Source of the DNA: Parcubacteria group bacterium Gr01-1014_13
GTDB lineage: Bacteria; Patescibacteria; ABY1; Magasanikbacterales; GWA2-37-8
DNA: 64,000 nt
Reading direction: 5' to 3'
Assembly: GCA_007376295.1 (NCBI GenBank)
Contig: VMGB01000001.1
Span: 248,001-312,000, forward strand
The translations under genes and the position numbers were made by a program. The notes beneath the pieces are model-generated. The model saw only the letters and a program-made list of their open reading frames with translations. It ran no database searches and was not told the origin of the DNA. The stretch's first letter is position 1. Every line of letters begins with the position of its first letter. This document shows positions 32,940 to 40,736 of the stretch, in pieces.

Positions 32940-33476
32940 CTAATGATCCAAGAGCATTGCTTTAGGCAGCTCCGAACGTTCTCCTGGGTAATAGGCCGAT
33001 GGATCATGAGACATGTTGATATATTCGATACGCTTATAACCAAGCTGTTTTGCGAGCGGTTCCAAAACAGTATGAGCAATTTGACGCAATTGCGGATCAT
33101 CCAAAAACAATTCGCACTTCAACGGCCGCTCACCTTTATAAGGAACAATCTGATCGTTCATTCGAATGTTTCTTCTAGCATAACTAATCGTGCCCTCAAA
33201 TTCTTCCATCGGAATTGGTTGCGCAACATCAGTAATGCACAATAGTTTGCCTAAAAACTCTTTCTTCCAAAACCACCAACCAGTGGTTGTGTGCAAATGA
33301 ATAGTATGTGCATAGGTTTCTGTATACCAACTAAAATCTTCATTCTTACACCTATGACTGCTTAACCATACTGTTTTTTTACCTAATTTAGCAATCACCT
33401 TTATAGAAGCAACATCGATAGATATTTGCCTCATAGCTTCGTCGATCACACGAACCCACGGCGAAATTTGTGACAT
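32940..33476 (-). CDS. Orphan 178-residue cytoplasmic protein
   Basis: A soluble, probably alpha/beta protein with no signal peptide or TM segment. It has a His/aromatic-rich central strand region (HTIHLHTTTGWWFWKKE) and two cysteines. The C-terminal half contains QIAHTVLEPLAKQLG, which reads as a helix packed on a sheet. The family is not recognised. It has its own promoter whose -35 overlaps the divergent smpB promoter, a leader with two hairpins, an SD (TAGGAG) and a terminator. Confidence 0.72.
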   Translation of the reverse strand: MSQISPWVRVIDEAMRQISIDVASIKVIAKLGKKTVWLSSHRCKNEDFSWYTETYAHTIHLHTTTGWWFWKKEFLGKLLCITDVAQPIPMEEFEGTISYARRNIRMNDQIVPYKGERPLKCELFLDDPQLRQIAHTVLEPLAKQLGYKRIEYINMSHDPSAYYPGERSELPKAMLLDH

Positions 33477-33542
33477 TGGTGACTCCTATCTAAAACCACC
33501 AGAATCACTCTGGCAGGTGTCCACAAACTTAGTGGACAGATT
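33477..33542 (-). promoter_or_regulatory. Structured 5' leader with two hairpins
   Basis: The minus-strand leader contains TGTCCAC-TAAGTTT-GTGGACA and CCAGA-GTGAT-TCTGG, then TAGGAG before the ATG. AACCACCAGAAT at 33494-33505 (plus strand) is identical to 25167-25178 in the leader of the coiled-coil gene. Confidence 0.45.
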
Positions 33543-33571
33543 AAACTAACACAGAAAAAGCTTGTTGTCAA
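33543..33571 (-). promoter_or_regulatory. Promoter of the 32940-33476 gene
   Basis: TTGACA, a 17-bp spacer and TAGTTT on the minus strand. The -35 overlaps the -35 of smpB. Confidence 0.55.
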
Positions 33572-33593
33572 CACCCCGATTTTATGTTATCCT
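33565..33593 (+). promoter_or_regulatory. Promoter of smpB-ssrA
   Basis: TTGTCA, a 17-bp spacer and TATCCT end 9 nt before the smpB ATG. The expected start site is within 2-3 nt of the start codon, so smpB is probably leaderless. Confidence 0.65.
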
Positions 33594-33602
33594 TCAAGAA
33601 AT

Positions 33603-34046
33603 ATGTCAGTCCTAGCCGAAAACAAAAAAGCCCTATTTGACTATGAAATCCTCGAAAAATACGAGGCTGGTTTGGCATTGACTGGCCAGGAAGTAAAATC
33701 TGCCAGAATGGGTCAAATCAACCTAAAAGGCTCCTACGTCACCTTTCATAACGGCAAAGCCTATGTTTTAAATATGCATATAAACAAATATAAGCCAGCT
33801 GGCCCTATGCCCGACTATGATCCGACCCATACCCGCCAATTACTCCTTCACAAAAAAGAAATCGCATATTTACAAGGAAAATCCATGGAAAAGGGCTTGA
33901 CAATACTGCCTTTACAAGTGTATACTAAACAACGCTTGCTCAAGATAGAAGTGGCTGTCGCAAGAGGAAAAAAGACCTACGACAAAAGAGAAGCCATAAA
34001 ATCTAGAGAACTGAAAAGAGAACTCGATCGAGCAAGAAAAAACTAA
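33603..34046 (+). CDS. smpB: SsrA-binding protein SmpB
   Basis: SmpB binds tmRNA and brings it to stalled ribosomes. The 147-residue protein has the usual core: NKKALFDYEILEKYEAGLAL, TGQEVKSAR, the GSYV...GKAYVLNMHI segment, and the basic C-terminal helix region (KTYDKREAIKSRELKRELD) that enters the A site. The TAA is directly followed by the first base of ssrA with no gap, so mRNA and tmRNA are made on one transcript that must be processed. Sequence and length are typical. Confidence 0.97.
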   Translation: MSVLAENKKALFDYEILEKYEAGLALTGQEVKSARMGQINLKGSYVTFHNGKAYVLNMHINKYKPAGPMPDYDPTHTRQLLLHKKEIAYLQGKSMEKGLTILPLQVYTKQRLLKIEVAVARGKKTYDKREAIKSRELKRELDRARKN

Positions 34047-34440
34047 GGGGGTGCCGGGCTTCGATAGAGGCTGCTGGCTACGCTGGCATACCGAGGACGC
34101 TCTTCACCTCGTAAATCACAGGAGCAATATAATAAGTGCAAACTTATTTACAAAAGCCAAAGTTGCTGTTGCCAATTTATTTGGTCAACGCGCTTTCGCT
34201 CCGGTAATGGCTTAATACCCAATACCCATTGCACCGACAATACTCTGTAGTCGGATCGCAGTGTCACTAACAGAGAGTAGCTATACTGTAGCGCCGACTG
34301 CGATATAGTGAAGTTACCCGGCTAGTCAAAGTGATTTTCGTCCCCTTCTATCACCTTGATGAAATACCAAGGGACACTAAGTATGTAGAAGGTTTAGTCA
34401 AAGTTATCTACACGCGAGTTCAACTCTCGCCACCTCCACA
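34047..34440 (+). ncRNA. ssrA: tmRNA (SsrA)
   Basis: The 5' end GGGGGUG pairs with CACCUCC near the 3' end to form the acceptor stem, and GAGTTCAACTCTC forms the T arm. The 3' CCA is only partly encoded. The tag frame starts at GCA 34138 and ends at TAA 34213-34215, giving 25 residues from ANLFTKAKV to FAPVMA. That tag is longer than the common 8-15 residues, ends in VMA rather than LAA, and holds two ANLF units. Downstream repeats suggest normal pseudoknots. smpB precedes it without a gap and infC starts 5 nt later. Confidence 0.93.
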
Positions 34441-34444
34441 CGTT

Positions 34445-34990
34445 ATGCGTATATCGCACAAAAAACATAAACCAGAACCGAAAAAAACTTTTTTCTTTAA
34501 TGCGGGTATTACTGTTCCTGAAGTTTTGGTTTTAGGTAATGATGGTAAAATGTTGGGCTCAATGAGCCCAGCCGAAGGTATGCGTTTAGCTAAAGAACAA
34601 GAACTTGATCTGGTTTTAATCAATCCTAAATCAAACCCGCCGGTAGCAAAAATTATTGATTTCGGACAGTTTAAATATCAGCAAGAAAAAGAAGAGCGTT
34701 TAAAACAAGCTCACGCCCATGTAACGGAAGTAAAGGGTATAAGACTTTCTCTGCGCATTTCTCCACACGACATGAAAAACAGAGAAAATCAAACTATCGA
34801 ATTTTTAAATGATGGAGATAAGGTAAAGATAGAAATCTTTTTAAAAGGCAGAGAGATGCAACAAAAACAGATGGCTAAAGATATAATTGAAAGATTTATA
34901 AACAACGTAAATGCTTTAGTACCCGTCCGCAAAGATCAAGAAATAGAATCACAATTTAATAAAGTAACAGCAATCATTGCTAAAAAATAA
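34445..34990 (+). CDS. infC: Translation initiation factor IF-3
   Basis: The start is ATG 34445; the longer open frame begins inside tmRNA and is not used. The 181-residue protein has the N-domain ([34 protein letters not shown]), a lysine-rich linker, and the C-domain ([29 protein letters not shown]). IF-3 controls start-codon choice and keeps subunits apart. The AUG start is of note because infC often uses AUU for autoregulation. It is followed directly by rpmI and rplT, the standard operon order. Confidence 0.95.
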   Translation: MRISHKKHKPEPKKTFFFNAGITVPEVLVLGNDGKMLGSMSPAEGMRLAKEQELDLVLINPKSNPPVAKIIDFGQFKYQQEKEERLKQAHAHVTEVKGIRLSLRISPHDMKNRENQTIEFLNDGDKVKIEIFLKGREMQQKQMAKDIIERFINNVNALVPVRKDQEIESQFNKVTAIIAKK

Positions 34991-34991
34991 T

Positions 34992-35186
34992 ATGCCTAAA
35001 CTAAAAACACACAAAGCGACAGCCAAAAGATACAAAGTAACAAAAACTGGAAAAATTATAAAACGCACAGCTGGACAAAACCATTTCAATGCCAGAGAAA
35101 ATGGCAAGACAGGTCGTAATAAAAAATCCGATGTAGTTGCTAGTCAGACACTACGCCGAGTAATGCAGATTAATTTACCGAACTAA
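34992..35186 (+). CDS. rpmI: 50S ribosomal protein bL35
   Basis: 64 residues; [20 protein letters not shown] and the [15 protein letters not shown] core identify bL35, a small basic protein of the large subunit. It starts 1 nt after infC. The length and basic composition are standard. Confidence 0.96.
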   Translation: MPKLKTHKATAKRYKVTKTGKIIKRTAGQNHFNARENGKTGRNKKSDVVASQTLRRVMQINLPN

Positions 35187-35191
35187 TACAT

Positions 35192-35536
35192 ATGACAAGA
35201 GTTAAAGGTGGTTTACTCCACGCTAAACGCCGACGCGGGATATTAAAACACACACGTGGTTTCCGCTGGGGCAGAAAATCAAAGATCAAAGTAGCTAAAC
35301 CAGCCAAAATGAAAGCTGGTCAATTCGCTTTTGAAGACCGCCGCCAAAAAAAGCGCACTAACAGAGGTTTGTGGAATATCCGCATCAATGCCGCTGTTCG
35401 TGAATTTGGTCTAAGCTACAGCAAGTTAATCAACGCCTTGAAGAAAAACAATGTTGCGCTCGACAGAAAGATACTGGCCGAACTCGCTGAAAACCACAGT
35501 TCTGTATTCGCCAAAGTGGTAGAAGCTGTAAAGTAA
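35192..35536 (+). CDS. rplT: 50S ribosomal protein bL20
   Basis: 114 residues; MTRVKGGLLHAKRRRGILKH, RGFRWGRK, the DRRQKKRTNRGLWNIRINAA helix, and SYSKLINALKKNNVALDRKILAEL match bL20, which nucleates 50S assembly and in many bacteria represses its own operon. It starts 5 nt after rpmI. No L20-type leader was recognised upstream of infC because ssrA occupies that place. Confidence 0.96.
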   Translation: MTRVKGGLLHAKRRRGILKHTRGFRWGRKSKIKVAKPAKMKAGQFAFEDRRQKKRTNRGLWNIRINAAVREFGLSYSKLINALKKNNVALDRKILAELAENHSSVFAKVVEAVK

Positions 35537-35540
35537 AGGC

Positions 35541-35670
35541 TTGACAAAAAAAGCAAAATAAGTAAAATATCTTCAAATTACAAAGGCCCCGAAAGTGCTT
35601 GGTATCATGTAGGAATCGTCCCCTCCTTCGATTTCTTTACTCTTACCAAGCACTGTCGGGGTCTTTTTTG
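35541..35670 (+). ncRNA. Candidate small RNA with anti-SD C-rich loop, with promoter and terminator
   Basis: Immediately after rplT comes TTGACA, a 17-bp spacer and AAAATA. An RNA of about 90 nt follows: a stem of 19-20 bp pairs 35585-35604 with 35644-35663 (one mismatch, one GU), an inner helix has GAATCG/CGATTT, and the terminal loop is TCCCCTCCTT. The stem ends in CTTTTTTG. The loop matches the 16S anti-SD core CCTCCTT and could cover SD sequences of mRNAs. It could be only the rplT terminator, but the size, loop and upstream -35 argue for a regulatory RNA. Confidence 0.6.
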
Positions 35671-35682
35671 TTTAAAAAAAGA

Positions 35683-35704
35683 ACCCCATCAAATGACAGG
35701 GTCT
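35683..35704 (-). terminator. Terminator of the HD-domain gene
   Basis: On the minus strand ACCC...GGGT with inner CAT/ATG pairing is followed by a seven-T run. It sits 12 nt after the stop. Confidence 0.6.
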
Positions 35705-35715
35705 TAACTTACTTA

Positions 35716-37074
35716 TTACTTTCTATTTTGCCACAGCACTCGGGCTTCTTCCCATGCCCGGCGCATATTATCGGGAATTATTGGATTTTCTACCCAACAA
35801 ACATTTATCGGCTCAGAAGACGAAGTCGACCAACGAGCGACCTCATCTATCAATGCGGCGCTGGTGGGACAAGCTTGCTTAAACGCAACCACTTCACCAT
35901 CTAAACCATTTATCAGATACTTATCGGTCTTAGACTTTGTTTTTTGGAAATCTTTAACCGAGAATACCAAAGTAAAGGCGCCCAAAGAATACCAATAGTC
36001 TTCAAATTCCCTAGCCTCGCCCCAAGTACGAAAAGATTTTAGTTTAGGAAATCCGCCGAGCAAATCCAACCGAGTCCAGCCGCCGCTAGCGAGCCCCATT
36101 TCTTGCTCCACTAAATTATGCAGCCAGGTATCAGTTTGTTTGGGCAGTTCGACCAAGTGGATCCGTTTACGGCTAAGCAAATATGGATACACCACTTCCC
36201 GGCCCAAGAGTTCCAAAAACTTAGTGGCCGGATTTTGGTATAAATTTTTCCAGAGCATTACTCTTAATCTCAAAAAGTTTTCTAGCACCCAGCGATCGGT
36301 TGCAACTAGCTGGCCAGCCTCTACTTTAAGATGATTCCAAATATCCCATTTATTATCCTTGTCCTCGCTGGCAAGGATTATCTCTTGGAACTTTAGCCCG
36401 CCCACACGCTCGTGGGCCTTTTTGATTTCCGCCAAATCACCAAGCATGTAACTGGCCGTGTCGGCAATTTCGTGAATTTGTCCGCGCAGACCGTGACCGT
36501 CCACGATTTCTTGCATTTCTTGCGCGGTATGTTCGGGATTAAACCCGTGCTTCAAGCACAGCCACCGCCAGCCTGGGTTATAATACCGAAAAATTTTCTC
36601 CGCAAACTGATCATCTTCATCAAAAATAGTTTGCTGGTGATTGATTCCTTTCCAAGAATCCCCGCCAGCGCAAGTAAAGTTGTCATGCATGCACTCAGCT
36701 AAAACGCCAACAGCAATCTCTTTTTCGCTTAGAGAACATTGCTTGGCTATTAACCCGTGCAAAGCGCCGGCGCGCAAATTGTGCACCAGCCGTTTGTGCA
36801 AAAAACGGTGCGGCAGTTCCAGATTATTTAATGTGTCGCTTATTTCCGCAACCGTCAGTACTTGCAATTGGTGAATGTCGTCCATACGCAAGAGATTAAG
36901 CCGTGTCATGGCGTCGGACACCAATCCCGGCTCGAGCCAAAATGCTCTATCAGCAAGAGAATATGCCTTGTACAAAGAAAAAGATTCCGTGGAAGATGGT
37001 ACTGCGTCACTAGGCAGCAATACCAAACCACCCCCGAGACTTTGCCCAGGTTTTGGAGAATTTCTAGTAGACAT
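35716..37074 (-). CDS. HD-superfamily metal-dependent phosphohydrolase-like protein
   Basis: The 452-residue protein has an HD domain: a first histidine in RLVHNLRAGALH (about residue 96), the HD pair in ECMHDNF (about 131), and a distal Asp in IADTASYML (about 208). These bind one or two divalent metals and hydrolyse phosphodiesters or nucleotide phosphates. The remaining 230 residues are unlike the common dGTPase or GGDEF-linked forms and may set specificity. There is no signal peptide. The gene has SD AAGGAG, its own promoter (TTGTGG, 17 bp, GATACT) and terminator, as in the other cassettes. Nucleotide or RNA decay is possible. Confidence 0.75.
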   Translation of the reverse strand: MSTRNSPKPGQSLGGGLVLLPSDAVPSSTESFSLYKAYSLADRAFWLEPGLVSDAMTRLNLLRMDDIHQLQVLTVAEISDTLNNLELPHRFLHKRLVHNLRAGALHGLIAKQCSLSEKEIAVGVLAECMHDNFTCAGGDSWKGINHQQTIFDEDDQFAEKIFRYYNPGWRWLCLKHGFNPEHTAQEMQEIVDGHGLRGQIHEIADTASYMLGDLAEIKKAHERVGGLKFQEIILASEDKDNKWDIWNHLKVEAGQLVATDRWVLENFLRLRVMLWKNLYQNPATKFLELLGREVVYPYLLSRKRIHLVELPKQTDTWLHNLVEQEMGLASGGWTRLDLLGGFPKLKSFRTWGEAREFEDYWYSLGAFTLVFSVKDFQKTKSKTDKYLINGLDGEVVAFKQACPTSAALIDEVARWSTSSSEPINVCWVENPIIPDNMRRAWEEARVLWQNRK

Positions 37075-37170
37075 TACTAACTCCTTGAATTGTCAAAAGT
37101 ACTCTAGTTAGTATCGCACAGTACCATCACGCCCACAAACAAAAAGTGTTGAAGAAATGGGGATAAAGTT

Positions 37171-37199
37171 TTGTCTTTTATTTACGCATGCGGTATGAT
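37171..37199 (+). promoter_or_regulatory. Promoter of the ECF sigma gene
   Basis: TTGTCT, a 17-bp spacer and TATGAT lie 27 nt before the ATG; no SD follows. Confidence 0.65.
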
Positions 37200-37226
37200 T
37201 AAACGATTAAAGTTAGTTTAAAAATT

Positions 37227-37805
37227 ATGTCTGAAAAAATCCCCTTCCAGCCAACGGCTGAGGCTACAAATAACAAAGAAGTTTGGCTAAAGGAACTTAA
37301 TTCGAAAAAAACTCGCGATACTATTTTGCGTTATTTAAATAGCCTGAAAATAGGCTTCTCTTACGAAGATGCCGAGGATATTGTTCAACAAACAATGCTT
37401 AATGCTGCGAAAGGAATTGAAGCCGGCCGGTTTAGAGGCGATTCAAAATTAACTACTTGGTTATACGTTATAATAAAAAATCAAGCGCTTAACTTTTTAC
37501 GAAGGGCAAAAAAAACGATACCTTCCGATAAGATGATCGGAATTTCTGAAGTACCTACATTAAAAGACACACAACCAAATAGTGAAGAAAGATACATTAC
37601 AGCCGAAGAAGCCAAAAATTTACGATCCAGTTTTGACGTCCTAGCCCCTAAACAAAAAGAAGTAATGGAATTGCTTGCTGAAGGTTTGACAAACAAAGAA
37701 ATTGCCCAGCAGCTAGGTATTCATGTTGGCACAGTAAAAAGCTACGCTTTCCGGGCCGCTAGAAAAATTTTGAGGAAACATATGGAAAATGAAGGGGGGA
37801 AATAA
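37227..37805 (+). CDS. Sigma-70 family (ECF-type) RNA polymerase sigma factor
   Basis: The 192-residue protein has region 2 (YEDAEDIVQQTMLNAAKG, FRGDSKLTTWLYVIIKNQALNFLRR) for -10 recognition and core binding. Region 4 (LAPKQKEVMELLAEGLTNKEIAQQLG, then VGTVKSYAFRAARKIL) is a helix-turn-helix for the -35. Regions 1 and 3 are absent, as in ECF sigmas. No anti-sigma factor lies next to it, so control may be by expression or a distant partner. It is convergent with the VUT transporter (6 nt between stops). Confidence 0.92.
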   Translation: MSEKIPFQPTAEATNNKEVWLKELNSKKTRDTILRYLNSLKIGFSYEDAEDIVQQTMLNAAKGIEAGRFRGDSKLTTWLYVIIKNQALNFLRRAKKTIPSDKMIGISEVPTLKDTQPNSEERYITAEEAKNLRSSFDVLAPKQKEVMELLAEGLTNKEIAQQLGIHVGTVKSYAFRAARKILRKHMENEGGK

Positions 37806-37811
37806 TTATTC

Positions 37812-38492
37812 TTACTGTTTTTTCTCCGGCAATTGCCAAGATAAAAAGGATGTCATAACTAGGCCGACCAGCACTTTTATACTATAACCAACCAAAATGC
37901 TTTGCCAGAGCATGGAAAATGGCAAAATGCCGACAAAGGCAATGGAGAAAAATAGTAAACTATCCACCGCCTGCGCAAGAATGTTACTAGAATTAGCGCT
38001 CACTAAAAATAGAGCTCTATTTTTTAAATTAAGTTTAGAATGCAAAATTTGATAAAACCAAATACTAAAAGATTGCGCTACCAGATAGCCAAGGATACTC
38101 GCTAAACCCAAACGGGCGCTTTTATTAAAAACTGTTATCATCGCCTGATCAAGCGTTTTTGTTTCCGCGATTCCAGGCATACTAATCACCAGCTCTGCCA
38201 TGACAAGAAAAAAGAACACAGCCAGCGTTCCTAACCAAATACTTTTATAAGCGTTCTCGGCGCCAAAATACTCAATAGCTAAATAAGTGGCCAAAGAAAC
38301 TGAAATATAAAAAATGTTGCCGGTATTGGTGGTAAAGCCAAAAAAAGAAACGGTCTTACCGCCCAGAGTGGCAATGAGAAGAAGATTGACGATAATAAAA
38401 CCGTATAACCATTCTTTTTTAGATTTATTCAGTGAAAGCAAAAAAATTAATTCGATTATAATTATAACGGCCAAAATAATTTCATTGATCAT
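37812..38492 (-). CDS. VUT family transporter (queuosine-precursor transporter YhhQ-like)
   Basis: The 226-residue protein has about seven TM helices and the VUT_1 landmarks: YISVSLATYLAIEYFG near residue 65, YKSIWLG, and NSSNILAQAVDSLLFFSIAF, where the Asn-Ser and Asp-Ser residues are family signatures. Members import preQ0, preQ1 or queuine for tRNA wobble modification, a plausible salvage route in a reduced genome. No queuosine gene is visible in the window. It stands alone and converges on the sigma gene. Confidence 0.85.
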   Translation of the reverse strand: MINEIILAVIIIIELIFLLSLNKSKKEWLYGFIIVNLLLIATLGGKTVSFFGFTTNTGNIFYISVSLATYLAIEYFGAENAYKSIWLGTLAVFFFLVMAELVISMPGIAETKTLDQAMITVFNKSARLGLASILGYLVAQSFSIWFYQILHSKLNLKNRALFLVSANSSNILAQAVDSLLFFSIAFVGILPFSMLWQSILVGYSIKVLVGLVMTSFLSWQLPEKKQ

Positions 38493-38603
38493 ATTTAAGA
38501 TACGATTTAAAATTTATATATTAATTATACACCATACCGTTTTATAGATAAAGGCGGCAAAGTGTGTTATAATTACTTCGCTTAATAAAATAATAAAAAT
38601 CAA

Positions 38604-38634
38604 GATGATTCCCCCCCCTCTTTTTTTTCTTATC
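38604..38634 (+). other. C8 and T8 homopolymer tracts upstream of the Cache-cohesin gene
   Basis: A run of eight C, a CT-rich stretch and eight T lie about 15-40 nt before the ATG at 38646. Such tracts slip easily and may alter promoter spacing or be assembly-sensitive. Confidence 0.4.
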
Positions 38635-38645
38635 TTGTTAAAGGT

Positions 38646-40655
38646 ATGAATAAATTAAAAAACCGACTCCCTTTACTTATACTTTTTTTTGGCATAGCGG
38701 CAAGTTCTTTGTTCGTTTCTCATTACGTACTAGATATTGTTTCCTGGTTCGGAGTGCATTCCGGACCGAAAATATCGCAGGAAGCGCGAGAAGGGATTGA
38801 TACGGAAATAAGGTACGCTTTAATCCAAGCTAAAGAGCTAGCCGCTAACACAACATTGCGTTCGGCCTTACACGAGCGGGACATTGCAAATCTGCTGGGA
38901 ATCACCGCCGATGAAGCGCATAAAAGAAATGTGGAAAATATCGTCGTGACGGATGAAAACGGGGTGGTGCTATCAAGAACTGCAAATGCCACCAAACGCG
39001 GCGATTACATTTTTCAAACTACTGTTTGGGGGCATTTGGTAGCCGAAGGCAGAGGAGTTGCAAGCATTGAAAAAGGCAGAGTAAATCCCCTATTAATAAT
39101 AGCCGCCTCGCCCATTAAAGAAGCTGGACGATTAATCGGCGGTATTTTTGTTTCCTATAATCTAACTAACGATTACGCTAAACGTTTAACGGAAAAGTAT
39201 CTTGATCCGGGAGTAGAGCTGGCTTTTTATAGTTATGAAAAAGGAGTTGTCGCCACCAGTTTTGACGACCCGGAAATGAACTTAAGGCTAACCTCGTATT
39301 TTAACAAAGCTTTCCCCAATTCCACTTTTACAAACGAAGGAAATAATAGCTGGTCTAACCACGTTCAATTTGACGGCGGTCATTATATGGTACGGTATAT
39401 GAACCTGTCGGGAACAGACCATAAATTTGTTGGTTCTGTGGTAATTTTTATTCCCTGTCAGCCCGGCACTGTGGCTATTATTATCGCCGCTATCCTAACG
39501 CTTCTTTTTTTTATATCATCTACGCTTTTTTGTCACTATCGTCGATGTTCAATAAACGGAAGAAACCCGGTCTCAATCTCTCTGCTCTCACTGTTAGTTT
39601 TTACACTGACATTTTTATTGTCATATTTAAACATCATTAGATTTACGACTAAACTTACTAAACCGCCATTTACCATTTACAACTCAACCATGGCGTTTGA
39701 ACCTGAAACCAGCATTGTCAGCAAATACTTTGAGCAGCGAATCGCCATCACTGTCAGTCCGGGCGGCGAAGCGATTAATACCGTATCAGCCGTAATAAAT
39801 TATGATCCCAAAGCCGTAAAAATAAAAAATATAATTACGGATAAATCATTCTGCGACCAAAACCTATTTTTGGAAAAAAATATCGATGAAGCAAATGGTA
39901 AAGTTACTATTTCCTGTCTGGCGCCTAATCCGGGTTTTGCCGAACCAAAAGGAATTGTCGCTGAACTTGTTTTACAACCATTAAATGACGGGTTTATTGG
40001 TTTGCGGTTTGATCCCGAAAGCCAGGTTCTGGCCAATGATGGCTTGGGGACAAATGTTTTGCGCCAGGCTACCGACGGCAGTTATCAAATTGTGGACGAA
40101 AGTTTGACAACATCTACACGTTCACTTCTTGTTTTTTCCGTCACTCACCCTAATATTGAGCGCTGGTATTCCAAAAAAATTATCGACCTTTCTTGGGTCG
40201 CTAAACCGGATCATCTTTACCAGTACGCGCTCAATAAAATTACTGATTTTGTTCCCGACAAAACTGCTACCACCACACAACGAACCACGCGGCTGTCTGT
40301 GTCCGAAGACGGTATTTACTATTTCCACCTACTGGAAACAAAGAATAATGCCTCAACCGCGCTCGCGCACTTCCCTATCAGAATTGATTTAACTCCGCCG
40401 CCGCCACCGGTAATCCGGGCAAGCAGCCAAAAAGTTGCCACCGATCAAATAGTCCGGTTTAATTTTGAAAATTTAGATACTCCGCCAAGTCTGCAATCCG
40501 GATTCTTTATTCAATTTAATAAAGGAATATTTTTACCGGTTCAGCCGCCCTTGTTTATGCCATTTCTCTTCTCCGGGAACTACCACGTCAATGTGCGTGT
40601 TTTTGATGCCGCCGGAAATACAAATGACGCGAGCACTACTATTGAAGTTAATTAA
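38646..40655 (+). CDS. Surface protein: Cache/PDC sensor, two TM helices, cohesin and C-terminal beta domain
   Basis: The 669-residue protein starts with a TM helix (about residues 8-28), then an extracellular PDC/Cache domain (to about 270) with the typical PIKEAGRLIGGIFVSYNL strand. Two further TM helices lie at about 275-297 and 310-332. The outside C-terminal half contains a cohesin-like domain (about 350-490; NTVSAVINYDPKAVKI, GKVTISCLAPNPGF), then an Fn3-like domain (VSEDGIYYFHLL, RVFDAAGNTND). Cohesins bind dockerin modules, so it may display a partner. There are no histidine-kinase or MCP output domains, so signalling would need another protein. Confidence 0.82.
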   Translation: MNKLKNRLPLLILFFGIAASSLFVSHYVLDIVSWFGVHSGPKISQEAREGIDTEIRYALIQAKELAANTTLRSALHERDIANLLGITADEAHKRNVENIVVTDENGVVLSRTANATKRGDYIFQTTVWGHLVAEGRGVASIEKGRVNPLLIIAASPIKEAGRLIGGIFVSYNLTNDYAKRLTEKYLDPGVELAFYSYEKGVVATSFDDPEMNLRLTSYFNKAFPNSTFTNEGNNSWSNHVQFDGGHYMVRYMNLSGTDHKFVGSVVIFIPCQPGTVAIIIAAILTLLFFISSTLFCHYRRCSINGRNPVSISLLSLLVFTLTFLLSYLNIIRFTTKLTKPPFTIYNSTMAFEPETSIVSKYFEQRIAITVSPGGEAINTVSAVINYDPKAVKIKNIITDKSFCDQNLFLEKNIDEANGKVTISCLAPNPGFAEPKGIVAELVLQPLNDGFIGLRFDPESQVLANDGLGTNVLRQATDGSYQIVDESLTTSTRSLLVFSVTHPNIERWYSKKIIDLSWVAKPDHLYQYALNKITDFVPDKTATTTQRTTRLSVSEDGIYYFHLLETKNNASTALAHFPIRIDLTPPPPPVIRASSQKVATDQIVRFNFENLDTPPSLQSGFFIQFNKGIFLPVQPPLFMPFLFSGNYHVNVRVFDAAGNTNDASTTIEVN

Positions 40656-40675
40656 GGATATTACAAAATAAAAAA

Positions 40676-40696
40676 CACTCTACTTTTGGTAGAGTG
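40676..40696. terminator. Hairpin terminator between convergent genes
   Basis: CACTCTAC-TTTTG-GTAGAGTG with A/T-rich flanks lies between the cohesin gene and the 40737 cassette. A second CGCG stem follows at 40705-40718. Confidence 0.7.
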
Positions 40697-40736
40697 ACCG
40701 GCTCGCGTTTTTAGGCGCGAATACGGAATTTTTAGC

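Noticed and set aside
34331..34444. Extended N-terminus of infC reaching into ssrA
   Set aside because: It is encoded by the 3' end of tmRNA and does not resemble IF-3; ATG 34445 fits the family.
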